A stretch of DNA of 64,000 nucleotides from Pelagerythrobacter marensis. GTDB taxonomy: Bacteria > Pseudomonadota > Alphaproteobacteria > Sphingomonadales > Sphingomonadaceae. The stretch is taken from the NCBI RefSeq assembly GCF_036700095.1, contig NZ_CP144918.1, positions 1,799,001 through 1,863,000 of the forward strand. The letters are read 5' to 3'. Position 1 is the stretch's first letter; each line of letters starts with the position of its first letter. The position numbers were made by a program, and so were the translations under genes. The notes below the pieces were generated by a model, which saw only the letters and a list, made by a program, of their open reading frames with translations, made no database searches and had not been told where the DNA came from. Below, in pieces: positions 35,299 through 44,113 of the stretch.

Positions 35299-36168
35299 AT
35301 GTCGACGCGGCTTCAGATATGGCTGATCTTTCTGGCGCCGCCGGTCCTGCTGGGGGCGCTCTATGCCCTGGACCTGGCCATCCCCGTGCCGCATCTGGGG
35401 CGCGATTACGTCGTGCGGATTGCACTGCCCGATGCCGGCGATCCGGTCGGCCTTCCGGTGATTCACGGCCCGCCCGACCGTTCGCGCCCTCTCGTGGTGA
35501 TCGACCCGGGGCACGGAGGCAAGGACCCGGGGGCGAGCGTCGAACACTATCGCGAGAAGGATATTGCACTCGCCCTGGCACTTGCCCTGCGCGACCGGTT
35601 GATCGCCGAAGGGGGCGTGCGCGTGGCCCTGACGCGCGAAGACGACAGGTTCCTCGTGCTGGAGGAACGGCCCGAAATCGCGCGGCGAATGAATGCCGAC
35701 CTGTTCGTTTCGATCCACGCCGATTCCGCCGGCGAGGCGAGCGGGGCCAGTGGCGCGAGCATCTATACGCTGTCGGCGCAGGCATCGAGCGAGGCCGCCG
35801 CACGTTTCGCCGAACGGGAAAACAACACCGACCGGCTCAACGGCGTTCGGATCGAGGGGCAGAGCGCCGAAGTCAGCGCGATCCTGGTCGAGCTTTCGCA
35901 GCGCCGCGTGCAGGAAGCCTCCGCGGAGTTCGCCCGCCTGATCGTGCGCGAGGGCGAGGGGGAACTGGTGTTCCATCCCCGTCCGCACCGATCGGCCGCG
36001 CTGGCCGTGCTGCGCGCGCCCGACGTGCCGGCGGTTCTCTACGAGGCGGGGTTCATCACCAACCCGGACGATGCCGCCCGTTTGACGAGCGCGGAAGCGC
36101 GCGACCGTTTCGCCGAAGTCATGGCCCGCGCGATCCGCATCTATTTCGCCCGTCAGGCCGGCGTCTAG
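35299..36168 (+). CDS. N-acetylmuramoyl-L-alanine amidase (AmiC/Amidase_3 type)
   Basis: A protein of 289 residues. An N-terminal hydrophobic signal or anchor (about 6-28) is followed by an Amidase_3 domain from about residue 64. Zinc ligands and the catalytic Glu are visible: VVIDPGHGGKDPG (His), REKDIAL (Glu), FVSIHADS (His), and YEAGFITN (Glu). It cuts the bond between MurNAc and L-Ala in the periplasm, usually for daughter-cell separation. No AMIN domain is present. It sits 60 bases before PBP1A, so the two likely form a cell-wall pair. Confidence 0.93.
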   Translation: MSTRLQIWLIFLAPPVLLGALYALDLAIPVPHLGRDYVVRIALPDAGDPVGLPVIHGPPDRSRPLVVIDPGHGGKDPGASVEHYREKDIALALALALRDRLIAEGGVRVALTREDDRFLVLEERPEIARRMNADLFVSIHADSAGEASGASGASIYTLSAQASSEAAARFAERENNTDRLNGVRIEGQSAEVSAILVELSQRRVQEASAEFARLIVREGEGELVFHPRPHRSAALAVLRAPDVPAVLYEAGFITNPDDAARLTSAEARDRFAEVMARAIRIYFARQAGV

Positions 36169-36228
36169 AGGTGCGGGCCGAAACCATATGGCGCAACGCG
36201 GAAATCGCGTGCTAGAGACGCCCCGATC

Positions 36229-38745
36229 ATGGCCGAACCCTCTTCCACCGATTATTTCCGCTATCGCATCCGGCGCGATACGTCGGGTGCGTTGAGCTGG
36301 CTCGCGGCGAGCTGGCGCGAAAAGCGCTGGTTCCGCTGGGGGGCGATCCTGTTCTGCATCGCGCTGGCCGTGTGGCTGGCGGGCTGGGCCCTGCTTGCGC
36401 GCGGGCTGCCCGACGCGGATACGCTGCTGGAATACGAGCCGCCGCTGCCCACGATGGTCCGCGCGGCCGACGGCGAAATCGTTCACTCCTATGCCCGCGA
36501 GCGGCGCGTGCAGCTGCAGTATGCGGATTTTCCCGAAACGCTGATCGAGGCCTATCTTGCGGCCGAGGACAAGACGTTCTTCACCCATGGCGGGATCGAC
36601 ATGGGCGGTCTGGCCGGTGCGGTGATCGACTATGTCAGCAAACTCGGCTCCGGCGAACGCGCGGTCGGCGGGTCGACGATCACGCAGCAGGTGGCCAAGA
36701 ACATCCTGCTGTCGAACGAATATTCCATCACGCGCAAGCTGAAGGAAATGATCCTCGCCCGGCGAATCGAGGACGCTCTGACCAAGCAGCAGATCCTCGA
36801 ACTCTATCTGAACGAGATCCCGCTGGGCCGCCGCAGTTTCGGGGTTCAGGCAGCCTCGCGCGCCTATTTCGACAAGGATGTCGGCGAGCTGGATCTGCAC
36901 GAGATGGCCTTTCTGGCGATCCTGCCCAAGGCGCCCGAGCGCTATGGCCGCAGCCAGCACCGCGAGCTTGCGCTGGCGCGGCGCAACTTCGTGCTCGACC
37001 AGATGGTGGACAACGATTTCATCACCGCCGCCGAAGCGGCCGAGGCGCGCGCCCAGCCGCTGGGGCTCAAGCCCATGCGTGCGCAGTACAGCACGGCCGA
37101 TGCCGGCTATTTTTTCGAGGAAGTGCGGCGTCAACTGATGGAGGATTTCGGCGAAACCGCCGAAGACGGCCCGAACAGCGTCTATGCCGGCGGGCTATGG
37201 GTGCGCACATCGCTCGATCCCGAACTGCAGTCCGCCGCGCGCGATGCGCTGCGCGGGGGAATGCTGCGTTATCACGGCAATCGCGGCTGGCGGGGCCCCT
37301 TGGCGACGATCGACCCCGACAACGGCGACCTGATTGCGCAACTGCGCTCGTCGAACCTGGGGCTCAACTATCGCGGCTGGCGCGTGGGCGTGGTGACCGC
37401 GCGCAGCGGCTCCGCCGCGACGATCGGATTGACCGATGGCGAAACCTATCCGCTGTCGGGTTTCCCGGACGCCTTGAAAATCGGCGATGTCGTGGCGGTG
37501 GAAAAGGCCGGATCCGGGTACCGCCTGCGTTCGATTCCCGAGGTTTCTGGCGGCTTCGTCGCGATGGCTCCGCTCACGGGGCGCGTGTTGGCGATACAGG
37601 GCGGTTTCGACAGCCGGCTGGGCGATTTCAACCGGGCGACGCAGGCCGAGCGCCAGCCCGGCTCGACGATCAAGCCGTTCGTTTATGCCACCGGCCTCGA
37701 TCATGGCATGACGCCGGCTTCGCAAGTGCCCGACCAGACCTTCTGCTATTATCAGGGGGCGCGGCTGGGCGAAAAATGCTTCCGCAACTTCGGCGGCGGC
37801 GGCGGTGGTGTGCACACGATGCGCTGGGGGCTGGAGCAGAGCCGCAACCTGATGACCGTGCACATCGCGATGGATGCCGGAATGCCGGAGGTCATCAAGA
37901 CCTTCGAGCGCGTGGGGATCGGCAGCTACGAGCCCTATCCCGCATTCGCGCTGGGGGCGGGCGACACGACCGTCCTCAAGATGGTCAACGCCTATGCGGC
38001 GCTGGCCAACCACGGCCGCCAGCACACTCCGACCCTGATCGACTATGTGCAGGACCGGCACGGCAAAGTGATCTGGCGCGCGGACAAGCGCGCATGCGGG
38101 CGCTGCAACATGCCCGAATGGGACGGCAAACCGATGCCTCGCCCGGGCCTGAGCGGCAAGCAGGTGATGGACCCGCGCACGGCATACCAGGTGGTTCACA
38201 TGCTGGAGGGCGTCGTCCAGCGCGGAACCGCGGTGCGGCTGCGCGATCTGGGCCTTCCGCTGTTCGGCAAGACGGGCACGACCACCGGGCCGACCAATGC
38301 GTGGTTCGTGGGCGGGTCGCCTGATATGATTGCGGGCATGTATCTCGGCTTCGACCAGCCGCGCAACATGGGCGGATGGGTTCAGGGCGGCAACACGGCC
38401 GCGCCGATATTCAAAGACTTCGTGGAAAAGACGCGCGACCGCTGGTCCGACGATCCTTTCGTCGCCCCGGCCGGCGTGCGCATGGTGCGGATCGACCGCC
38501 GTTCGGGCAAGCGCGTACTCGACGGCTGGCCAAGCGACGATCCGCGCGCGGCGATCATCTGGGAGGCGTTCAAGCCCGACACCGAACCGCCGCGCCGCAC
38601 GCGGGCCGACGCGATCGAAAGCAGGCGGCGCGAGATCCTGGAGCTGATCCGGCGGGGCGAAGCCGCGCGGCGGGCGGCGGTATCGGGCGGCAACCGCCAC
38701 GACGAACCATCCGATTTCGTCGAGGATCAGGGCGGAATCTACTAG
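36229..38745 (+). CDS. mrcA: Penicillin-binding protein 1A
   Basis: An 838-residue bifunctional class A PBP. One membrane helix (about 38-58) is followed by a GT51 transglycosylase domain with AAEDKTFFTHGG (catalytic Glu113) and GGSTITQQVAKN, then the OB-like insert, then the transpeptidase domain. Ser479 is the acyl-enzyme serine in PGSTIKPF, SRN is in EQSRNLMT, and KTG is at 681-683. It polymerises and cross-links peptidoglycan in the periplasm. A CGRCN-like insert between SRN and KTG is specific to some alphaproteobacterial PBP1A proteins. Confidence 0.95.
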   Translation: MAEPSSTDYFRYRIRRDTSGALSWLAASWREKRWFRWGAILFCIALAVWLAGWALLARGLPDADTLLEYEPPLPTMVRAADGEIVHSYARERRVQLQYADFPETLIEAYLAAEDKTFFTHGGIDMGGLAGAVIDYVSKLGSGERAVGGSTITQQVAKNILLSNEYSITRKLKEMILARRIEDALTKQQILELYLNEIPLGRRSFGVQAASRAYFDKDVGELDLHEMAFLAILPKAPERYGRSQHRELALARRNFVLDQMVDNDFITAAEAAEARAQPLGLKPMRAQYSTADAGYFFEEVRRQLMEDFGETAEDGPNSVYAGGLWVRTSLDPELQSAARDALRGGMLRYHGNRGWRGPLATIDPDNGDLIAQLRSSNLGLNYRGWRVGVVTARSGSAATIGLTDGETYPLSGFPDALKIGDVVAVEKAGSGYRLRSIPEVSGGFVAMAPLTGRVLAIQGGFDSRLGDFNRATQAERQPGSTIKPFVYATGLDHGMTPASQVPDQTFCYYQGARLGEKCFRNFGGGGGGVHTMRWGLEQSRNLMTVHIAMDAGMPEVIKTFERVGIGSYEPYPAFALGAGDTTVLKMVNAYAALANHGRQHTPTLIDYVQDRHGKVIWRADKRACGRCNMPEWDGKPMPRPGLSGKQVMDPRTAYQVVHMLEGVVQRGTAVRLRDLGLPLFGKTGTTTGPTNAWFVGGSPDMIAGMYLGFDQPRNMGGWVQGGNTAAPIFKDFVEKTRDRWSDDPFVAPAGVRMVRIDRRSGKRVLDGWPSDDPRAAIIWEAFKPDTEPPRRTRADAIESRRREILELIRRGEAARRAAVSGGNRHDEPSDFVEDQGGIY

Positions 38746-38777
38746 GCGATAGAGCCTGCGGGCGAGGAGAGTACGAC

Positions 38778-39317
38778 ATGCGGCGATCGATTCCGGCGGC
38801 ATTGCTGGCCCTGACGATGGCGGCGCCTGCCGCCGCCCAGCTTCAGCCCGGTAAGCAGGCTCCGGCGTTCTCGACCCGGGCGGCGCTGGGCGGCGAAGCG
38901 ATGGCGTTCAACTTGCGCAGCGCGCTGGCGAAAGGGCCGGTGGTCCTGTACTTCTATCCCCGGGCCTTCACCAAGGGGTGCACGCTGGAGGCGCGGCAAT
39001 TTGCCGAGGCCGCCGAGGCGTTTGCGGCGGCCGGTGCAACGGTGATCGGCCTGTCGGCCGACGACATCGACACGCTGAAACGGTTTTCGGTGGAGGAATG
39101 TCGCGACCGGTTCGCGGTCGGCGTGGCCAGCCCGGCCATTATCGCGGCTTACGATGCCGCTCTCGTGCACGAGGGGCGCGAAACGGGTATGGCGCAGCGC
39201 GTCAGCTATGTCATAGATCGCGATGGGCGGATCGTTTTCGTCCATTCGGATGCCGACTATCGCGACCATGTCCGCCTGACGCTGGCCGCCGTGCGCCGGC
39301 TGGCCGAGGGCGGCTGA
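38778..39317 (+). CDS. Exported peroxiredoxin (Bcp/PrxQ-like)
   Basis: A protein of 179 residues. A clear signal peptide ends PAAAQ at about residue 20-21, so the thioredoxin-fold peroxidase should be periplasmic. The peroxidatic Cys68 is in FTKGCTLEA. The +5 position that holds the resolving cysteine in classical Bcp is Arg; Cys108 in EECRDRF could resolve instead. It removes peroxides near the cell wall. It lies 32 bases after mrcA and is probably cotranscribed. Confidence 0.88.
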   Translation: MRRSIPAALLALTMAAPAAAQLQPGKQAPAFSTRAALGGEAMAFNLRSALAKGPVVLYFYPRAFTKGCTLEARQFAEAAEAFAAAGATVIGLSADDIDTLKRFSVEECRDRFAVGVASPAIIAAYDAALVHEGRETGMAQRVSYVIDRDGRIVFVHSDADYRDHVRLTLAAVRRLAEGG

Positions 39318-39387
39318 GGCGGCACCCTTTCGCAATCGGGCGCGCTCGTCTAAGCGGGCCGCCAATTCCTGATCGGAGACTGAATTC

Positions 39388-40515
39388 ATGCGTGCCGAAG
39401 GGCAGGCCCATATCGACCGTATCGACGCAGCGCTGGCTCTCGTTCGCCAGTCGCTCGACTGGGACCGTGCCTTGCGCCGGCTCGACGAACTGAACGCGCG
39501 CGTCCAGGACCCGGCGCTGTGGGACGATCCCCGCGAGGCCCAGGCGATCACGCGCGAGCAGAAGCGGCTGGAAAGTGCGATAACGACCGTGCGCGAGATC
39601 GAGAGCGAGAAAAGCGACGCGATCGAATTCATCGAAATGGGCGAAGCGGAAGGCGACGACGCTATCGTCGCCGACGGTCTCGCAAGCCTTGAGAAGCTGG
39701 CCGAGCGTGCCGATGCCGACAAAGTGCAGGCTCTGCTCGCCGGCGAAGCCGACGCAAACGACACCTATCTCGAAATCCATGCCGGGGCAGGCGGCACCGA
39801 GAGCCAGGACTGGGCCGAAATGCTGCTGCGCATGTATGCCCGCTGGGCCGAACGCCGCGGTTTCAAGGTCGAAACGGTGGAGTATCAGGCGGGCGACCAG
39901 GCCGGGATCAAGAGCGCGACCCTGCTGCTCAAGGGCGAGAACGCCTATGGCTACGCCAAGACCGAAAGCGGCGTGCACCGGTTGGTGCGGATCAGCCCTT
40001 ACGACAGTGCGGCGCGGCGGCACACCAGCTTCAGTTCCGTCTGGGTCTATCCCGTGATCGACGACAATATCGCGATCGAGATCAACCCGGCGGATCTCAA
40101 GATCGACACCTACCGCGCGAGCGGCGCGGGCGGGCAGCACGTCAACACGACCGATTCGGCGGTTCGCATCACGCACGTGCCCAGCGGGATCGTGGTCGCG
40201 AGCCAGAACGACCGCAGCCAGCACAAGAACCGCGAAACCGCGATGAACATGCTCCGCGCGCGCCTGTACGAGGAAGAGCTGCGCAAGCGCGAGGAGGCCG
40301 CCAGCGCCGAGCACGCGAGCAAGAGCGACATCGGCTGGGGCCACCAGATCCGCAGCTACGTCCTCCAGCCGTACCAGATGGTCAAGGATCTGCGGACCGG
40401 AATCACGTCGACCTCGCCCGACGACGTGCTCGACGGCGCGCTCGATCCGTTCATCTCGGCGGCACTGGCCCAGCGTGTGACCGGCGAGGCGGTCGAGGTC
40501 GAGGACGTCGACTGA
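39388..40515 (+). CDS. prfB: Peptide chain release factor 2
   Basis: A 375-residue RF2 that recognises UGA and UAA. The GGQ motif is at 248-250 ([10 protein letters not shown]). The stop-codon recognition tripeptide is SPY at 203-205 rather than the SPF of E. coli, a variant found in alphaproteobacteria. RRHTSFSS and NDRSQHKN are strongly conserved. The frame is uninterrupted from ATG to stop, so the programmed +1 frameshift found in many RF2 genes is absent here. ATG 39388 has CGGAG about nine bases upstream. Confidence 0.96.
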   Translation: MRAEGQAHIDRIDAALALVRQSLDWDRALRRLDELNARVQDPALWDDPREAQAITREQKRLESAITTVREIESEKSDAIEFIEMGEAEGDDAIVADGLASLEKLAERADADKVQALLAGEADANDTYLEIHAGAGGTESQDWAEMLLRMYARWAERRGFKVETVEYQAGDQAGIKSATLLLKGENAYGYAKTESGVHRLVRISPYDSAARRHTSFSSVWVYPVIDDNIAIEINPADLKIDTYRASGAGGQHVNTTDSAVRITHVPSGIVVASQNDRSQHKNRETAMNMLRARLYEEELRKREEAASAEHASKSDIGWGHQIRSYVLQPYQMVKDLRTGITSTSPDDVLDGALDPFISAALAQRVTGEAVEVEDVD

Positions 40516-40565
40516 CAAATGCCTGCGGAAGGCTTTTGCCAGCATTGTTGCGGAGCGCTAGTGCG

Positions 40566-41315
40566 ATGGGGATCATGAGAGCCTTTCTGTCCCCTTTGTG
40601 CCTCGTTGCGGCGCTTTGCCTGGGCGCTTGCGAACCGGTCGATTCCGACCGGCCCGAAACCGCGCGGGCCTTCCCCAGGCCCGACCGGCCGGTGTCGGAA
40701 CCGGGCGCCAACCAGTTTTCCACCGAGGTCGCGCGCGACAGCGTGGGCGAGGCGCGCAAGGTGATGGATCTGGCCGAGATTTCGCCGGGCATGAGCGTGG
40801 CCGATATCGGCGCAGGCGAAGGATACTATACCGTCCGCCTGGCCGACCGGGTGGGAGAGAACGGCCGGGTGCTAGCGCAGGATATCGATCGCGAGGCGCT
40901 CGACCGGCTGGCATTGCGCGTGGAACGCCAGCGGCTCGACAACGTTTCTATCAAGCTCGGCGCGGGCGACGACCCGATGTTGCCGCAAGGGAGCTTCGAT
41001 CGCGTGTTCATGGTTCACATGTATCACGAGGTGCGCGAACCTTACGCCTTTCTGTGGCGTCTGTGGCCGGCCCTGCGCGAGAATGGACGGGTGATCGTGG
41101 TCGATGTCGATCGCCCGGCCGACCAGCATGGTATCGACCCGCTCTTGCTGGCCTGCGAATTCAAGGCGGTGGGGTTCGAACTCGATACGTTCCGCGACGC
41201 GCCGGAGCTGGCGGGGTACTATGCACAGTTCAAGCGGGCCGCTAAGAGGCCCGAACCGGAAGAGATCAGGCCCTGCCGCGGAACGGCGGGCAGGGCGGAA
41301 GGCAACGCGGCCTAG
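40566..41315 (+). CDS. SAM-dependent methyltransferase with a lipoprotein signal
   Basis: A protein of 249 residues. The N-terminus is a signal peptide with lipobox LGAC (Cys22). A Rossmann methyltransferase domain follows: motif I VADIGAGEGYY at 78-88, the acidic residue in AQDIDRE, and HMYHEVREP. The motifs look intact, which is odd for a protein predicted to be exported, since SAM is cytoplasmic. Either the signal is not used or the exported protein has another role. ATG 40566 is preferred (GGAG ten bases upstream); ATG 40575 is in frame. It follows prfB by 50 bases. Confidence 0.83.
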   Translation: MGIMRAFLSPLCLVAALCLGACEPVDSDRPETARAFPRPDRPVSEPGANQFSTEVARDSVGEARKVMDLAEISPGMSVADIGAGEGYYTVRLADRVGENGRVLAQDIDREALDRLALRVERQRLDNVSIKLGAGDDPMLPQGSFDRVFMVHMYHEVREPYAFLWRLWPALRENGRVIVVDVDRPADQHGIDPLLLACEFKAVGFELDTFRDAPELAGYYAQFKRAAKRPEPEEIRPCRGTAGRAEGNAA

Positions 41316-41342
41316 CGGGCCGCCACAAGGATTATCAGTTCG

Positions 41343-42749
41343 ATGGCATTCAAGGGGCTCAGCCCGATCGTTTACGGCGGACGCGAAGTCTGGCCGCTCA
41401 TCGAGGGCGGCAAGGGCGTTTCCGCGACCAATCATCTGAGTTCCGGCGCATGGGCGGCGGCCGGAGGTATCGGCACGGTCAGCGCGGTCAACGCCGACAG
41501 CTACGACGCCGAAGGCAAGATCATTCCCCAGGTCTACGACCAGCTCACGCGCAAGGAACGCCACGAGCAGCTCGTCCGCTACGCGATCGACGGCGCGACC
41601 GAGCAGGTTCGACGGGCCTACGATGTCGCCAACGGCAGGGGTGCGATCAACATCAACGTCCTGTGGGAAATGGGCGGCGCGCAGCAAGTGCTCGAAGGCG
41701 TTCTGGAGCGCACGCGCGGGCTCGTCACCGGCGTGACCTGCGGTGCCGGAATGCCATACAAGCTGGCCGAGATCGCCGCGCGTTTCAACGTCAGCTATCT
41801 GCCGATCATCAGTTCCGCGCGCGCCTTCCGCGCGCTGTGGAAGCGCAGCTATCACAAGGTGAGCGAGTTGATGGCGGCCGTGGTCTATGAGGATCCCTGG
41901 CTGGCCGGCGGGCACAACGGCCTGTCCAACGCCGAGGATCCGACCAAGCCCGAAGACCCCTATCCGCGGGTGAAGGCCTTGCGCGAAACGATGCGCAAGG
42001 AAGGCGTTTCCGAAGACGTGCCGATCGTCATGGCCGGGGGGGTCTGGTTCCTGCGCGAGTGGGAAAACTGGATCGACAACCCGGAACTGGGCAAGATCGC
42101 CTTCCAGTTCGGCACCCGTCCGCTGCTGACCGAAGAAAGCCCGATCCCGCAGCAGTGGAAGGACATGCTGCGCACGATCGAGCCGGGCGACGTCCTGCTG
42201 CACAAGTTCTCCCCCACCGGTTTCTATTCCTCGGCGGTCAAGAATCCGTTCCTGTGGGATCTGATCCATCGCAGCGAGCGGCAGATCCCCTATTCCAAGG
42301 TCGAGGCGGGCGAGCATACCGTCCAGCTCGATGTCGGGATCAAAGGCAAGAACTTCTGGGTCACGCCCAAGGATCGCGAGCGCGCGCGGGGCTGGGCGGC
42401 CGAGGGATATACCGAGGCGCTCAAGACCCCTGACGACACGGTCGTGTTCGTGACGCCCGAAAGCCGCGCCGAAATCCGCAAGGATCAGGCCGATTGCATG
42501 GGCTGCCTGTCGCATTGCGGATTTTCGTCGTGGAAGGATCACGACGACTATACCACCGGCCGCCTGGCCGATCCGCGCAGCTTCTGTATCCAGAAAACGC
42601 TGCAGGACATCGCGCATGGCGGCGACGTGCAGCAGAATCTCGCCTTTGCCGGGCATGCCGCCTATCGCTTCAAGCAGGACCCGTTCTATTCGAACAACTT
42701 CACCCCCACGGTGAAGCAGCTCGTCGATCGCATCCTGACGGGGGATTGA
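41343..42749 (+). CDS. Nitronate monooxygenase/2-nitropropane dioxygenase family flavoprotein
   Basis: A 468-residue FMN-dependent TIM-barrel protein. The N-terminal ATNHLSSGAWAAAGGIGTVSA, central GVTCGAGMPYKLAEIA and VMAGGVWF motifs, and the barrel-closing FQFGTRPLL fit the family. The C-terminal 90 residues hold several cysteines (DCMGCLSHCGFSSW and FCIQKTLQ) that could bind an iron-sulfur cluster or zinc, unlike the short classical enzymes. The true substrate in this long subgroup is not established. It begins 27 bases after the methyltransferase gene. Confidence 0.82.
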   Translation: MAFKGLSPIVYGGREVWPLIEGGKGVSATNHLSSGAWAAAGGIGTVSAVNADSYDAEGKIIPQVYDQLTRKERHEQLVRYAIDGATEQVRRAYDVANGRGAININVLWEMGGAQQVLEGVLERTRGLVTGVTCGAGMPYKLAEIAARFNVSYLPIISSARAFRALWKRSYHKVSELMAAVVYEDPWLAGGHNGLSNAEDPTKPEDPYPRVKALRETMRKEGVSEDVPIVMAGGVWFLREWENWIDNPELGKIAFQFGTRPLLTEESPIPQQWKDMLRTIEPGDVLLHKFSPTGFYSSAVKNPFLWDLIHRSERQIPYSKVEAGEHTVQLDVGIKGKNFWVTPKDRERARGWAAEGYTEALKTPDDTVVFVTPESRAEIRKDQADCMGCLSHCGFSSWKDHDDYTTGRLADPRSFCIQKTLQDIAHGGDVQQNLAFAGHAAYRFKQDPFYSNNFTPTVKQLVDRILTGD

Positions 42750-42794
42750 GGGCGGCAGCGACCGCGGCAGGCGGGTTCCGACCGCGGCCGAACC

Positions 42795-44099
42795 TCAGCC
42801 GGCGGGCCCGCGATGGCAGGCGGTGTCGAGGCCTGCGTTCTCTTCGTCCTCGCCGACACGCATCGGCACGACGAGGCTGACCATCAGAGCGACGATCGCG
42901 GTTGCGATCGCGCTCCACAGGACGACCGCGGCGGTGCCGAGAAGCTGGGCGACGATCTGGCCGCCCATGGCCATTCCTTCCGCATAGCCGATGCCGCCAA
43001 GCGTTTCGGAAAGAAACAGGCCGAGCAGCATCGCGCCGAGCATGGCACCCACGCCGTGAACTGCGAAAACTCCCAGGGTATCGTCGATCCCCAGTCTGCC
43101 GGAGACCAGCGCCAGCGCGCCGCGGCAAGCCATCGCCGCACTTGCGCCGAAGACGATCGAAGCCCCTGGCGAGACGAACCCCGATGCGGGCGCGATCGCC
43201 GCCAGGCCGGAAAGCACGCCCAGCGCCAGCCCGCCGGCCGTCGTGCGCCCGGTGGCAAGGCGTTCGAGCGTCAGCCAGGTCAGCGCCCCCGCACAGGCGG
43301 CGACGTGGGCATTCAGGATGGCGGTCGAGGCATCGTCGGTCGCAGCGAGCGCGCTGCCGCCATTGAGCGCGAGCCAGCCGACCCACATCATCGCCATCCC
43401 GGCAAGGCCCAGGACCGGGGCCGATCCCGCTTCGCCGTCAGCCGGCAGGTTGGCGCGCCTGCCCAGGAACAAGGCAACCACGAGGGCGGAGACGCCGGCG
43501 GTGACATGCATCGTCAAGCCGCCGGCGAAGTCGAGCGCGCCCAGCGTCCTGGCGATCCATCCGCCGCCCCATACCCAGTGCGTGACCGGGGCGTGGACGA
43601 TCAACGCCCAGAGCGCGGCGAACCCCACGGCCCAGCCGAACCGGGCGCGGCCGATCCAGCTGCCGGTCATCAGGCAGGCAGCAAGAACGGCAAAGATCAT
43701 CTGGAACAGCACGAAGGCGCTTTCGGGCAGCAGCGTGCCCGCGCGCACGTTGCCCAGGCTGCCGAGCATCCAGTGGGCATAGTTGCCGAGCCAGCCGACC
43801 GTGACCGGGCCGAAAGCCAGTGTGTAGCCGAGCACGATCCAGCCGAGCGACACAGCCGCTGCGATGGCCCCGATCTGGATCGCGACCGAAACGCCGCTTC
43901 TTGCAGGTCCGCGGCCTGCATAATGGAGCGCCAGGCCGGGCAGGGCGGCCAGCAGGGCGATTGCCGATGCCGCCATTATCCATGCGGTGTCGCCGCCGTC
44001 GTTCGCCGCGAACTGGACCAGTTCCTGCGCGCGCAGCGGGGTGGTTGCGCCAACCGAGGCGAAGCCCAGCAGAGCTGTACCGGCAAACCGTCTGCGCAT
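42795..44099 (-). CDS. amt: Ammonium transporter (Amt/MEP family)
   Basis: A 434-residue protein with a signal peptide (ends near LRAQE) and about 11 membrane helices. The first-half motif DFAGGLTMHVTAG contains the Asp and the first pore histidine; the second-half DTLGVFAVHGVGAMLG contains the second pore histidine. It conducts ammonium or ammonia into the cell. The usual partner PII gene glnK is not next to it. An unusually long open frame continues upstream into the dehydrogenase gene in another phase, but ATG 44099 is the only start that fits the signal peptide. Confidence 0.9.
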   Translation of the reverse strand: MRRRFAGTALLGFASVGATTPLRAQELVQFAANDGGDTAWIMAASAIALLAALPGLALHYAGRGPARSGVSVAIQIGAIAAAVSLGWIVLGYTLAFGPVTVGWLGNYAHWMLGSLGNVRAGTLLPESAFVLFQMIFAVLAACLMTGSWIGRARFGWAVGFAALWALIVHAPVTHWVWGGGWIARTLGALDFAGGLTMHVTAGVSALVVALFLGRRANLPADGEAGSAPVLGLAGMAMMWVGWLALNGGSALAATDDASTAILNAHVAACAGALTWLTLERLATGRTTAGGLALGVLSGLAAIAPASGFVSPGASIVFGASAAMACRGALALVSGRLGIDDTLGVFAVHGVGAMLGAMLLGLFLSETLGGIGYAEGMAMGGQIVAQLLGTAAVVLWSAIATAIVALMVSLVVPMRVGEDEENAGLDTACHRGPAG

Positions 44100-44113
44100 C
44101 GCATTATCCCCGA

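Noticed and set aside
39388-40515. Programmed +1 frameshift in prfB
   Set aside because: The reading frame is continuous from ATG to stop, and no in-frame TGA precedes the conserved region.
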